Below are positions 27,364 to 36,149 of a DNA stretch of 64,000 nt, piece by piece. The stretch's first letter is position 1, and every line of letters begins with the position of its first letter. The DNA comes from Desulfobulbaceae bacterium. GTDB taxonomy: Bacteria > Desulfobacterota > Desulfobulbia > Desulfobulbales > Desulfocapsaceae. The translations under genes were made by a program, and so were the position numbers. The notes under the pieces were generated by a model. It was not told the origin of the DNA and ran no database searches. It worked only from the letters and a program-made list of their open reading frames with translations. Where the stretch lies: assembly GCA_008933635.1 (NCBI GenBank), contig WBUQ01000006.1:1-64000 (forward strand), read 5' to 3'.

Positions 27364-27564
27364 GCAGCAAAGGTGGCAGAACCGTTTTGCCGCATAGAAT
27401 GTGACCTTGGAGGGAATCAGGCGATGGCGCAGAGAGGTGCAGGACTGCACCCAGGCGTGGATCGGAAGGGTTTTGTACTGCGGCAAGACGCGGCGCGCCG
27501 ATAGCTCATATCGATCATCACCGCGCCTTACGACAAGATCGGGCGTTCAGGGGATGCTCAAGCC
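27364..27564. other. Gene-free stretch between rsmA and the lipoprotein gene
   Basis: About 200 bases between two convergent genes. I see no convincing coding frame, terminator or repeat. Confidence 0.5.
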
Positions 27565-28065
27565 TTACTGCATGGTTGATTCGCCGAAGGGATTGACATT
27601 GCCTGCCGCACTGAGATCAGCTGTCACATAGAGGGTGGCGTGGGTCTTGCCCAGAGAGCCTCCCAGGCCTTCATCAAGGACGATCATGCAGGTTCTGTTC
27701 GGTTTGGTAAAGGCGAGCAGCGTGTACTCATACGAGGCCTCACCCACCAGCTTCCACTTATTGTTGCGCATGGAGGCGACGATGAAATCCTTCAGCGAAT
27801 TTATCTCCACGCGACCGGTATAGTGCAGGATGCCACCTTTAAATGATTCGGTGTTGATCGACATCGTTTTGTCCTGATCGATCTTCATCTCAACCGGCAG
27901 TTCAAGGTCGCCGAAACTTCCGATTGAAGTGGCCAATGGCGGCAGATCGCCGGCTGCTGGGGCCGGCTGGTTCTGACCCTTTCCGGAACAACCGCCGAGC
28001 GCCATCATCAGTGCAGCAACAGAGATAAAGGTCGAGATCCGCCTGACCATCTTCGCCGTATTCAT
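27565..28065 (-). CDS. Hypothetical lipoprotein
   Basis: A 166-residue exported protein with a basic start, a hydrophobic stretch and lipobox ALGGC (Cys near residue 26). A Gly/Gln/Pro/Ala-rich linker follows. The mature domain has a pattern (LPVEMKIDQDKTMSI, then FKGGILHYTGRVEINS) suggesting a small beta-rich fold; I do not recognise a named family. Its AGGAGG ribosome site is formed by the last Gly codons of the nitroreductase gene upstream, so the two are one operon. Confidence 0.8.
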   Translation of the reverse strand: MNTAKMVRRISTFISVAALMMALGGCSGKGQNQPAPAAGDLPPLATSIGSFGDLELPVEMKIDQDKTMSINTESFKGGILHYTGRVEINSLKDFIVASMRNNKWKLVGEASYEYTLLAFTKPNRTCMIVLDEGLGGSLGKTHATLYVTADLSAAGNVNPFGESTMQ

Positions 28066-28068
28066 AAT

Positions 28069-28584
28069 TCATCCTCCTATAATTTTTAATATGAAATCGT
28101 TCACGTTTTTTCTGTGAGATTTTTGATTTCGGTGAGCGGGATGCCCGACAGCGATGACTGCCATCAGATCGTATCTGGCGCTGATTCCCAATTCGGCATT
28201 GACCTCATGCTTGTTTTTCAGTATCTGGCCGAGCCACACCGCACCGAGGCCCAGGGATTCAGCAGCCAGAAGGATATTCTGGATTGCAGCACCGGCTGAC
28301 TGGTGATCCTTAACTTCATCATACACGGCCTCTGTGTCGAGAAAGACCACGATCAGACTTTTGCAATTTGCGACTATATGACGGTACAGGGTCAGATCGG
28401 CGATATTGTTTCTCACTTCCTCGTCAGTGAGTATGACAAACCGCCAGGGTTGATTATTCTTGCCGGATGGAGCCCAGGTGGCAGCTTCTACCAGGGTCAT
28501 CAGCTCCTGTTCAGAGACCGCTTCACTGGTGAATTCGCGAATACTCCGTCGCTCCTTTATCGCTTTCAAGATGCTGTTATCCAT
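28069..28584 (-). CDS. Nitroreductase-family flavoprotein
   Basis: A 171-residue FMN oxidoreductase. ERRSIREFTSEAVSEQEL and the FMN-binding ATWAPSGKNNQPWRFV are typical of the family, as is the C-terminal ESLGLGAVWLGQIL. The substrate cannot be told from sequence. It is co-transcribed with the lipoprotein gene three bases downstream. Confidence 0.9.
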   Translation of the reverse strand: MDNSILKAIKERRSIREFTSEAVSEQELMTLVEAATWAPSGKNNQPWRFVILTDEEVRNNIADLTLYRHIVANCKSLIVVFLDTEAVYDEVKDHQSAGAAIQNILLAAESLGLGAVWLGQILKNKHEVNAELGISARYDLMAVIAVGHPAHRNQKSHRKNVNDFILKIIGG

Positions 28585-28734
28585 AGCTCTTCAGCAGACT
28601 CATAGTGTCCCGCACCGGATGGCCGCTATCAATCGGTGCCCTGCCCGCTCCCGCCAATATTTGGCTTTTTAACACAAACTAGTTTAATTTTAAATGGTTG
28701 TCGAGAACAAATACACCTTTCGACACCTCCCTTG

Positions 28735-30198
28735 TCAATCGAGATCGCCAAGGCACATGTACTTGATTTCCAGAAATTCATCCATGCCGTATTTTGATCC
28801 CTCTCTTCCCATTCCCGAGTCCTTTTTACCGCCGAAAGGCGCTGCCTCGGAGGAAAGGACGCCGGTATTGACCCCAATCATGCCGCATTCGAGGTTTTCT
28901 GCGATCTTCCACGTCCGGCGCAGATCCCTGGTGAAGAAATAGGCCGCAAGCCCGTAATCTGAATCGTTGGCGATTTTCAGGGCCTCATCCTCATTACTGA
29001 ACCGGAATAGAGGTGCGACCGGACCGAAGGTTTCTTCCCTGGCTATCCGCATCCCGCACGTGACCTCGAGCAGGACCGTCGGTTCAAAGAAGAAGCCTCT
29101 GCCAGGCACCCTTTTTCCTCCAATCGCAAGTTTCGCCCCTTTTTTCAAGGCATCTTCGATCTGACTTTCGATTTTCACCACCGCCTTCTCGTCGATCAAC
29201 GGACCTTGGTTGCATCCGGTGCAGTTGCCGGGACCGACAACAAGCGTGTTTTTCACTTCTTTGATGAATCTGGAGGCAAATTCGTCGTATATCGTATCCT
29301 GTATGAGAAACCTGTTGGCACAGACACAGGTCTGGCCGGAATTGCGGAATTTCGAGGTCATCGCCTCCGTCACCGCCAGGTCGAGATCGGCGTCGGCAAA
29401 GACGATAAACGGGGCGTGGCCGCCGAGTTCAAGAGACAGTTTTGTCAGAGACTCTCCGCAATCCCGCATCAGCTTTCTACCAACTTCGGTCGATCCGGTA
29501 AAACTGATCTTCCTGACCCGTTTGCTTTTCGCCAGGATATGCCCGATGCGATCACCCTCTCCAGTGACCACATTGATAACCCCGGCCGGAAAACCCGCCT
29601 TCTCAGCCAGCACGGCGAGAGCCAGGGCGGAGAAAGGGGTATACGACGAGGGTTTGATGATCACCGTGCATCCGGCAGCAAGGGCCGGTGCCGCCTTCCT
29701 GGTGATAGTGGAAAGAGGGAAATTCCAGGGGGTGATCGCCGCACAGACACCGACCGGTTCCTTGAGGACGATGATGCGTTTTCCTCTTTGTCCCATGGGG
29801 ATGGTATCGCCATAGACACGTTTTGCCTCTTCCGCGTACCACTCCACGTAAGAGGCGCAGGAGAGAACTTCTCTTTCCGCTTCAGCAATGGGTTTCCCCT
29901 GTTCCCGGGACATGATTCCGGCCAGTTCCCTGCGATGATCGAGAATCAGGTCATGCCAGCGTTTCAGCAGAAAGGCCCGTTCCTTGGCGGTCAAGCCCTT
30001 CCAGGAAGGGAATGCCGCATCAGCAGCCTGAATGGCTGACTGTACAGCCTCGTCACTGAGGATGGGGACGGAGCCGAACGGTTGTTGAGTTGAAGGATCA
30101 ATCACATCGACCCGCCCGTCAGAAGAGATCCACCGACCAGCGACAAAACATTGCTGTCTGAATAACGCAGAATCCTGAACAATCACAGTTGTCCTCAC
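28735..30198 (-). CDS. gabD: Succinate-semialdehyde dehydrogenase, NAD(P)+
   Basis: A 487-residue aldehyde dehydrogenase closely resembling GabD. ALFRQQCFVAGRW matches the GabD N-terminus. ITPWNFPLSTITRKAAPALA, FTGSTEVGRKLM, LELGGHAPFIVF (catalytic Glu) and GQTCVCANR (catalytic Cys) are present, and the end PFGGKKDSGMGREGSKYG is family-typical. It appears to start with GTG (30198, or GTG 30186). No GABA transaminase is nearby, so the exact aldehyde is not certain. Confidence 0.88.
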   Translation of the reverse strand: MRTTVIVQDSALFRQQCFVAGRWISSDGRVDVIDPSTQQPFGSVPILSDEAVQSAIQAADAAFPSWKGLTAKERAFLLKRWHDLILDHRRELAGIMSREQGKPIAEAEREVLSCASYVEWYAEEAKRVYGDTIPMGQRGKRIIVLKEPVGVCAAITPWNFPLSTITRKAAPALAAGCTVIIKPSSYTPFSALALAVLAEKAGFPAGVINVVTGEGDRIGHILAKSKRVRKISFTGSTEVGRKLMRDCGESLTKLSLELGGHAPFIVFADADLDLAVTEAMTSKFRNSGQTCVCANRFLIQDTIYDEFASRFIKEVKNTLVVGPGNCTGCNQGPLIDEKAVVKIESQIEDALKKGAKLAIGGKRVPGRGFFFEPTVLLEVTCGMRIAREETFGPVAPLFRFSNEDEALKIANDSDYGLAAYFFTRDLRRTWKIAENLECGMIGVNTGVLSSEAAPFGGKKDSGMGREGSKYGMDEFLEIKYMCLGDLD

Positions 30199-30358
30199 GG
30201 AATAAAAAAAGCCCTGTCATGTCTGCCGTCGCACGACTCGAGCTCTCTTAACGATCTTGCTATATAAAATCCTGGCACTATACCCCAAAATTGAGCTGAA
30301 TGTCAGAAAAACAGCATGGTTGTCTTCTCGAAATCGTATATAACAACTTTTGAGTGAC

Positions 30359-30378
30359 CTGTTTTCCAATCAAAACAG
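30359..30378. repeat. Inverted repeat upstream of the S4-domain gene
   Basis: CTGTTTT and AAAACAG form a perfect 7-bp inverted repeat around a 6-base centre, about 40 bases before the S4-protein start. It could be an operator or a leader hairpin. It lies in the 219-bp divergent region with gabD. Confidence 0.4.
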
Positions 30379-30417
30379 AAGCGAACCATGAATGCCTGAC
30401 GGGACTCAGCCGTAAAC

Positions 30418-30645
30418 ATGATGACCGATATCTCTATTGCCAATCTCCCCATTCGACTCGGCCAATTCTTAAAACTTGCCAACCTTGCCCAGGACGGTCT
30501 TGAGGCGAAACTTCGCATTCAACAAGGGGAAGTTGTCGTCAACGGGATTCTGGAAAAACGCCGGGGGCGGCAACTCGTCGAGGGAGATGCCGTGGCAATT
30601 GGGGGCCGCACGTATCGGATCAGATCGCCGAAACCGTCATTATGA
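30418..30645 (+). CDS. Small S4 RNA-binding domain protein (YbcJ-like)
   Basis: A 75-residue protein that is essentially one S4 domain: IRLGQFLKLANLAQDG, then EAKLRIQQGEVVVNG and GRQLVEGDAVAIGG. Such proteins bind structured RNA, often ribosomal. Two adjacent ATG codons (30418 and 30421) are candidate starts. It ends 15 bp from the convergent cyclase gene. Confidence 0.88.
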   Translation: MMTDISIANLPIRLGQFLKLANLAQDGLEAKLRIQQGEVVVNGILEKRRGRQLVEGDAVAIGGRTYRIRSPKPSL

Positions 30646-30660
30646 AGCGCATGATACGCG

Positions 30661-32220
30661 TCAGGGTACACCGTTCGGTATCACGGAAAAGAGTGAGATC
30701 TCTTTCTCCATCCCCCGCAGCACCCTGCTCTGCTCATGCCTGAAAGCAAACAGCCCGTCGATATCATCACGCACCTGGCCGGTGATGAGAATCTTCCCTG
30801 ATTCGGTGTCGGACGCCAGGCGCTGGGCGATGTTCACTTCCGTTCCGATCACCGTGTAGTCAAGCCTTTTGGCCGATCCGACATTGCCCAGGAACATTCT
30901 TCCCCGACTGATCCCGATTCCCAGGCCTACCTGTTTGAAGAGATCAGATTTAACCGTCCATTCCTGTTTCAGCCGCTCAAATGAGGCCAGTATCTTGATT
31001 GCCGTCTTTACCGCCGCAACACTGGGCCGTTCTATGACAAGCGGGGCGCCGAAGATTACCAGTGCCGCATCCCCCATGAATTTATCCAGCGTTCCTTTGT
31101 TGGCGAAGACCTCGCGGGTGAAAAAATCAAAAAAGCAATTGAGAAAAGCGCGGAGTTCCTCAAGGGAAAGATGCTGGACAAGCAGGGTGAAATGCCTGAT
31201 ATCGGCAAACAGCACGGTCAGATCTCTGATATCGCCGACATCCAGCAGATCCTGATTGCTCCTGACCAACAGGCCTGCAACTTCCGGTGAGACATACTGT
31301 TCGAGGAGGGCTTTTATCCGTGCGTGCTCCTCGCGCTCCTTGATAAATGTCAGGTTTTCGATAGCCACGACCGCCTGTCTGCAGATGATGGCCAGGAGCT
31401 CCAGGTCGCTCTGGCTGTATTCAACATCGGGCCTGGTCTGGCTGATGTTCAGGACACCGATGGTCTTTTCACGGCCTTTCAGCGGAAAGGAAATGGCGGC
31501 GGCAATCTCCTTGCGGGTGAGGTGAGAAGAAAATGGCGTTGTATGCTGCGTTTCCCTGTTGAGGATGACCGGTTCTCCATTTTCAAAGACCCAGCCGGCG
31601 ATCTTTTCGCCTGGTCTGAGATCGATGCCTTCGACAACCTCTCTGTCGAGGCCTCTGGAGGCAGCGATGGTCAGCCTTCCGCCCTCGTCTTCGGGGATCA
31701 TCACGGAGGCGGAAGGAACGTGGATTTCCCGGCAAACGGCATCGACCAGTTCATCCAGAACCTGATGAATAGAAGAAGACTGGAGAAACCTCTCGCCCAG
31801 GCGATAGAGCGGTACAAGGGTATGCAGCCGTGTGTTCTCTTCCCGGACGGTCAGCTGCTGAAATGCCTGATCGATCAATTTTCTGAGTACCCGGCTGTCA
31901 AAAGGCTGTTCAACAATTCCGCTGAAGCCGCAATTTGCGGCCTTGACCGCCATGGCGACGTCCAGATGGGATGACAACAGGATGCCGACCATGTTCGGCT
32001 CATTTACCTTCAGCCTTTCGAACGCCTCGATACCGGTCATGTCGGAAAGGACATCACTGATGAGCGCGAGGTCGAAGCTCTCGACAGCCGCAACAGCCAA
32101 TGCCTGCATGCCGGTTGAGATACGGCGTACCTCCGTGTGTCCCATATCTGCCAGGGTTGCTGAGCAGAAATTGACCGCGGTGCTGTCCGTGCTGACAATG
32201 AGTGCCTTCCTGGCCAACAT
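30661..32220 (-). CDS. Class III adenylate/guanylate cyclase with degenerate receiver and GAF domains
   Basis: A 519-residue protein in three parts. Residues 1-125 have the receiver fold but lack its chemistry: the acidic pair is VST, the phosphoacceptor position is Ser55 (next to Asp56) and the conserved Lys is Gln105. A GAF domain follows (about 130-300, with RLTIAASRGLD and ISFPLKGREKTIGVLNIS). The C-terminal class III cyclase has FADIRHF and MGDAALVIFGAP (metal Asp), DKFMGD (base-selecting Lys), and DYTVIGTEVNIAQRL (Asp, Asn, Arg), so catalysis should be intact and probably makes cAMP. The ATG at 32220 has a GGGAGAGG site; a TTG lies 24 bases upstream. Confidence 0.9.
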   Translation of the reverse strand: MLARKALIVSTDSTAVNFCSATLADMGHTEVRRISTGMQALAVAAVESFDLALISDVLSDMTGIEAFERLKVNEPNMVGILLSSHLDVAMAVKAANCGFSGIVEQPFDSRVLRKLIDQAFQQLTVREENTRLHTLVPLYRLGERFLQSSSIHQVLDELVDAVCREIHVPSASVMIPEDEGGRLTIAASRGLDREVVEGIDLRPGEKIAGWVFENGEPVILNRETQHTTPFSSHLTRKEIAAAISFPLKGREKTIGVLNISQTRPDVEYSQSDLELLAIICRQAVVAIENLTFIKEREEHARIKALLEQYVSPEVAGLLVRSNQDLLDVGDIRDLTVLFADIRHFTLLVQHLSLEELRAFLNCFFDFFTREVFANKGTLDKFMGDAALVIFGAPLVIERPSVAAVKTAIKILASFERLKQEWTVKSDLFKQVGLGIGISRGRMFLGNVGSAKRLDYTVIGTEVNIAQRLASDTESGKILITGQVRDDIDGLFAFRHEQSRVLRGMEKEISLFSVIPNGVP

Positions 32221-32504
32221 CGATGCCTCTCCCGATACCTGCAAGGCGGTTCAATGCAGAATTTTCCCATAGAATTTTCTGCAAAAAAATGCCAATCTTG
32301 AAGAATAATAAGTCATTTTGCCTGTAGAGATACTATCATCAGCCACCTGCTCTTTCAAGAAGAAGATAAGACTGAAAAAGTGTGTCCATTGACGAGAACT
32401 GCAGGAAATCTTATCTCATTTTCCTCATTATGTTGATTGAGCGACTTGTATTCACCGTGAGCTGGTTGCGATTTCCCTTACCTCAGCTGAGCAAAAAAAC
32501 CTTG
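32221..32504. other. Divergent intergenic region between the cyclase and the selenoprotein
   Basis: This 284-bp AT-rich stretch should hold promoters for both genes. I cannot assign convincing boxes. An in-frame GTG at 32382 would lengthen the selenoprotein's N-terminus by 41 residues. Confidence 0.4.
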
Positions 32505-33773
32505 ATGAAATCAGTCAGCAGGATCTGCCGGATATTCCAGTTGTTGCCAGGCATGTTTCAGCAAAACGCGCCGCATATCCTGTCCTGGTGTATCTGCGTA
32601 TCTGCAACTCTCCTCCTCAATCCGGCCTTCGCTACCGCAGCTGAAACCCCGTCGCAGCGACAAAATCTGACGATTTTCTATTCAGCCAACAACCTCGGAG
32701 AGACAGACCCTGGCGGGTGAGGCTCGAACCAACTGGGCGGTCTGTCCAGGAAGGCATTCCATCTCTCTGCGGCTGCAAGGTCGGGAGCGTCGGCTATGCT
32801 CCTGCTCGATGCTGGAAATCTTCTGTTCAAGCCAGAATCAACGGCAACTGTCCAGGAAAGGATCACCGCTTCGACAATAGCGGAGATATACGGACAATTA
32901 CCGTATGGTGCCGTTGCCGTAGGCCCCTATGATCTTCCCGCCGGGATCGATTTTCTCCGGGAGACGACAGGGGCGAAGGGTTTTCCATGGCTATCGGCGA
33001 ATGTGGTCGACGATGATGGGCTTCCGGTGTTCGAGCCATTCCGGAAGATCAGCAAGAATGGCCTCACTATCGGCGTCATTGGTCTTACCGGGCCCGGTTC
33101 CGTCTTGCCAGGGCGAATACAGATTGTCGACTGGAACCTCGCGCTGCCTCCGCTGTTGCAGACCCTTTCGCCTTCCTGCGACCTGATCATCGTCCTCTCC
33201 TCCTTGGCCGAAGAGGAAAACAGGCGGCTCATGGAAGCTCATCCCGCTGTCGACATCCTGATCAGCGCCGATCGCCGCCTTGGAAACGTGCACCCGAAAA
33301 TAGTCAGGAACACCCTGACTGCACAGGTGGTGAGCCAGGGCAAGTACCTGGGTAAACTCGATATTGACTGGCAAAAGGATCGGCCTTGGTCACGGGACTT
33401 CAGTCAGGAATCTGCCAGCCTCCAGGAACAGCTTGCCCTGATCAATCGCCGTATCCAGCGTACTGAGATTCAGCAGCAGAAAAACGGTACCCAGGAACGG
33501 ATTCGACTTCTCAGAGAGCAACGGGAGCAGGTCGTTGCGCGTTTGGCAGCCATCAATTCCCAGCAGGATTTATTGGCGCAGGATCCTGAGTCGCTCAACA
33601 CCTTCTCCAATTCCTTCATCGCTCTGTCGCGAAATCAGCCGGAAAGCCGGGATGCCAATGAGGCGCTGGCAGCAATGCAGCAGGAAATAGCCCGGAGCTA
33701 CGTCGACGGGCAGCACCGGGACGATTCGTCATCGAGCTGCGGCCAAAGCAAGCAGAAGTGGCAGAACTACTGA
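32505..33773 (+). CDS. UshA-like secreted selenoprotein (UGA read as selenocysteine)
   Basis: Read through the in-frame TGA at 32718, this is a 422-residue protein with Sec72. Residues 1-45 form a signal peptide (hydrophobic core, then AFATA before AETPSQ). NLTIFYSANNLGETDP, then GGUGSNQLGGLSRK and MLLLDAGNLLF, follow the order of UshA/5'-nucleotidase-like proteins, where EPCGC-type and LLDAGD motifs occur. The metal ligands of that fold are missing: GNHE is GPYD (140-143) and GHSH is SADRR (254-258). A coiled coil spans about 302-357 and a Ser-rich tail with one Cys ends the chain. A SECIS-like hairpin follows the UGA. The coding frame and family resemblance continue on both sides of the stop. 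Alternatives are a recent nonsense mutation or a sequencing error. The start could also be ATG 32553. Confidence 0.82.
32718..32749 (+). promoter_or_regulatory. Bacterial SECIS element with its UGA codon
   Basis: UGA (32718-32720) is followed after 12 bases by a 6-bp stem, CTGGGC (32733-32738) with GTCCAG (32744-32749), including one G-U pair and a GGUCU loop. CC at 32729-32730 can pair with GG at 32753-32754 across a small internal loop. As I recall it, the E. coli fdhF SECIS has the same 18 bases between UGA and an apical GGUCUG, the SelB contact. Confidence 0.82.
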
Positions 33774-33825
33774 TTCGAAAACAGCTCATCTATTTCCTGA
33801 CCATTTCTCCTTGCCTAAAATAAGA

Positions 33826-33855
33826 AAGGCGGACCCGGTATTCCGGGTCCGCCTT
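33826..33855. terminator. Bidirectional intrinsic terminator
   Basis: A perfect 13-bp stem (33826-33838 with 33843-33855) with a TATT loop lies between the convergent selenoprotein and ppaC genes. On the minus strand it is followed by a U-rich run (TTTCTTATTTT); on the plus strand the tail is ATTCT. It probably ends both transcripts. Confidence 0.88.
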
Positions 33856-33892
33856 ATTCTGAACAGAGGTCAGTGCTCGATCAAGTCACAGA

Positions 33893-34822
33893 TCAGCAGC
33901 CGAAGGCCTTCTGCAGGTTCGGGATGGTCTGTTTCTTGCGGCTCATCATGCCATCTACCCACATCGAGGAACCCTGCAGCTTGCTGTCGAATGCCTTCTC
34001 AATCAGCGCCGGATCGTCGGAAAGGACAACCAGGTCGGTACCTTCCTTGACGACGTCGGTAAGCATGAGCAGTACTGAATGACGACCTTCAGCCTTGACT
34101 TCACCCATGGCCTTGAGCAGATCTTCACGGATATCTGCTACCTGATCGAGGGTGGCGAGCTCGAGCTGACCTACGCCTACCTTGTTGCCCTTCATGTCGA
34201 AATCTTTGAAATCACGGAAGAGCAAATCTTTGACCGGTACGCCGGATACGGAAGACTTGGCCTTCAGCATCTCCATGAACAGGTCGTCGGTGTTGGCAAC
34301 ACCGGCAACGCCCTTCAGTTCGGCGACGGCAGCTTTGTCCTCATCGGTGCAGGTCGGGGATTTGAAGTTAACGGTATCGCTCAGGATTGCAGCAAGCATG
34401 CCGCAGGCGACATTCTTCGGAATGGCGATTCCGGCATCCTTGAACATCTTGTTCAGAACGGTGCCGGTGCAGCCGACGGGTTCGGCCCGGAAGAGAATCG
34501 GGTTGTTGGTGGTGACATCACCGATCTTGTGGTGATCAACGATCATAACGACATTGGCTGTTGCCAGGTTGGCCGGTCCCTGGGCGAGATCGCTGAAATC
34601 AACGAGGGCGATATCCTTGCCTGCGGCATCAGTCAGCAGTTCGGGAGCGGTCAGGCCAAACTGCGCAAGCAGCATTTTGGATTCCGGATTGAGAGCGTCA
34701 GCGCTTGTCTGCATGCAGGCCTTGGCGTCCTTCCCCTGGGCTTTCAGGAGAGCTGCAAGGGCGATTGACGACATGACAGAATCGGTATCCGGGTTGGAAT
34801 GGCCAACTACACAAATTGTCAT
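33893..34822 (-). CDS. ppaC: Manganese-dependent inorganic pyrophosphatase
   Basis: A 309-residue family II (DHH) pyrophosphatase that hydrolyses PPi in the cytosol. GHSNPDTDSVMSS at the start, VDFSD, the DHH motif in MIVDHHKIGD, and a C-terminal substrate region (SRKKQTIPNL) are all present. The start has a textbook ribosome site, GGAGG seven bases before the ATG. In sulfate reducers a soluble pyrophosphatase pulls sulfate activation forward; whether this organism reduces sulfate is not shown here. Confidence 0.96.
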   Translation of the reverse strand: MTICVVGHSNPDTDSVMSSIALAALLKAQGKDAKACMQTSADALNPESKMLLAQFGLTAPELLTDAAGKDIALVDFSDLAQGPANLATANVVMIVDHHKIGDVTTNNPILFRAEPVGCTGTVLNKMFKDAGIAIPKNVACGMLAAILSDTVNFKSPTCTDEDKAAVAELKGVAGVANTDDLFMEMLKAKSSVSGVPVKDLLFRDFKDFDMKGNKVGVGQLELATLDQVADIREDLLKAMGEVKAEGRHSVLLMLTDVVKEGTDLVVLSDDPALIEKAFDSKLQGSSMWVDGMMSRKKQTIPNLQKAFGC

Positions 34823-34919
34823 CGTAATTCCTCCATAAAAAAGTTTGTATGATGTAAAAGGGTTAACTCCAGTAAAAGCAGCGTGTAATTGCTTCTTTTT
34901 TATCAAATTTAGACGAAGT

Positions 34920-34948
34920 AGCATAGTGTTTTCGACCACCTCCGTCAA
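34920..34948 (-). promoter_or_regulatory. Putative ppaC promoter
   Basis: On the minus strand TTGACG (34948-34943), a 17-base spacer and TATGCT (34925-34920) form a good sigma-70 promoter. It implies a leader of about 90 bases before ppaC. No stable hairpin is obvious in that leader. Confidence 0.65.
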
Positions 34949-35117
34949 GAGGAAAAAGCGCCGCCAACCTTGCCAGCATCGATATCGCCGCTCTCCCCCA
35001 AACTTTTGAAATACTTCAGTCGTGACAATGATCATGCCCTGAAGTATATTTTTGGCCGTGCAGTCCCATGCCCGGCATGTCGTTCCACCCCTCCTTCATA
35101 TCACAGGGCTTCAACAG

Positions 35118-36113
35118 ATGGACCACAACGATCCCGACACCAGCGTGCGTTCCCGCCGAACAAAACGTGCGAAAGGAAAGGCTCTCCTGATCTTTCTTGT
35201 GCTCATCATCGCCGTCGCCATTTTCATTTTCTGGCAGAAAGACACCTTGCTCGATCGGTTCAGCCGAAAGGATACCGGTTCCCACGTCACCTCAAGCGGC
35301 CAGGCCTCACCTGATGCAGGTGAAACTGTTTCCGTTGCCGACCAGGCAATGTCGCCACCTGCCAATCCCTCCGTTTCTGAGGAGATACAAGATGCTACTG
35401 ACGATGCGGCGATGAGGGATGGAGCAAAAAATGAAAAGGATTCAACAGCCGAAGACAGAATATACACAAGGGAGGAGATCTGTGCAGAGGACCCTGCGAA
35501 AATAGAGGCCTTCTATGCCCGTCTTGACGGCCAGGATTACATCAAGTCGCTCAAGCTGCAACGGTCCAGCAGAGAACAGATCAACGAGATTTTCCAGAAA
35601 CTTGCCGCCACCCCGCCGGTAGTCACCCGAGAGACGGACGATCTTCTCACCATCCTGAAAAACACCGCCCATTTTTTCCGGGTGATCGGCAAGGACAACA
35701 TCATTCTTGCCAAGAGCATCATCGAGCAGGAACAAGAGGAGTATGAAGATATCGTTGCAGCATTGTACAGATTATCCAGCCAGCCAGACTGCCTCAAGGA
35801 CCGGCTGGGTCTGGCGATTCCCGAATCCGTCTACTATGATTATTCCTGCTTCTTTCTCACTACCATGGGAGGGAGGCTCTATCTCTTCCGACGTGACTTC
35901 AAATCAAGAATGCTGGTCAACTACTATTCCATTCTGATGGTCGACCGTGCCAACCAGCTGGGCACCAACAGCCACGGTGTCGATATCCGACCCGCGATCG
36001 GTTCCCTGATAGAAGAGATGGAAAATAGCGGCGATCAGCTGAAGCGCAGGGAGTCCTACCTTGATCAGCTCTATGCCCTGAAGGAAAAATATCCCGAAGA
36101 ACCTCGGCAGTAA
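35118..36113 (+). CDS. Membrane-anchored protein of unknown function
   Basis: A 331-residue protein. A basic N-terminus (RSRRTKRAKGK) is followed by one transmembrane helix (about 22-39), so most of it is periplasmic. A Ser/Ala/acidic linker (about 50-115) leads to a helical C-terminal domain with Cys in REEICAEDP, QPDCLKD and YDYSCFF. I do not recognise the family. The start was chosen at the ATG just before the basic stretch; an earlier in-frame start is possible. Confidence 0.7.
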   Translation: MDHNDPDTSVRSRRTKRAKGKALLIFLVLIIAVAIFIFWQKDTLLDRFSRKDTGSHVTSSGQASPDAGETVSVADQAMSPPANPSVSEEIQDATDDAAMRDGAKNEKDSTAEDRIYTREEICAEDPAKIEAFYARLDGQDYIKSLKLQRSSREQINEIFQKLAATPPVVTRETDDLLTILKNTAHFFRVIGKDNIILAKSIIEQEQEEYEDIVAALYRLSSQPDCLKDRLGLAIPESVYYDYSCFFLTTMGGRLYLFRRDFKSRMLVNYYSILMVDRANQLGTNSHGVDIRPAIGSLIEEMENSGDQLKRRESYLDQLYALKEKYPEEPRQ

Positions 36114-36149
36114 CCTCAAATCGACATTCTTACAGCAAGGATCAACGTC

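Noticed and set aside
27082-27486. Minus-strand open frame crossing the 3' end of rsmA
   Set aside because: Most of it is antisense to rsmA, and the remainder has no conserved features.
30303-30518. Minus-strand open frame of 71 codons
   Set aside because: It overlaps the S4-domain gene on the other strand and shows no family features.
32718-32720. TGA as a simple nonsense mutation (pseudogene) in the UshA-like gene
   Set aside because: The downstream hairpin has the loop sequence and spacing expected of a SECIS, and the frame continues 350 codons with family-like sequence and no other stop. The alternative is still recorded in the entry.
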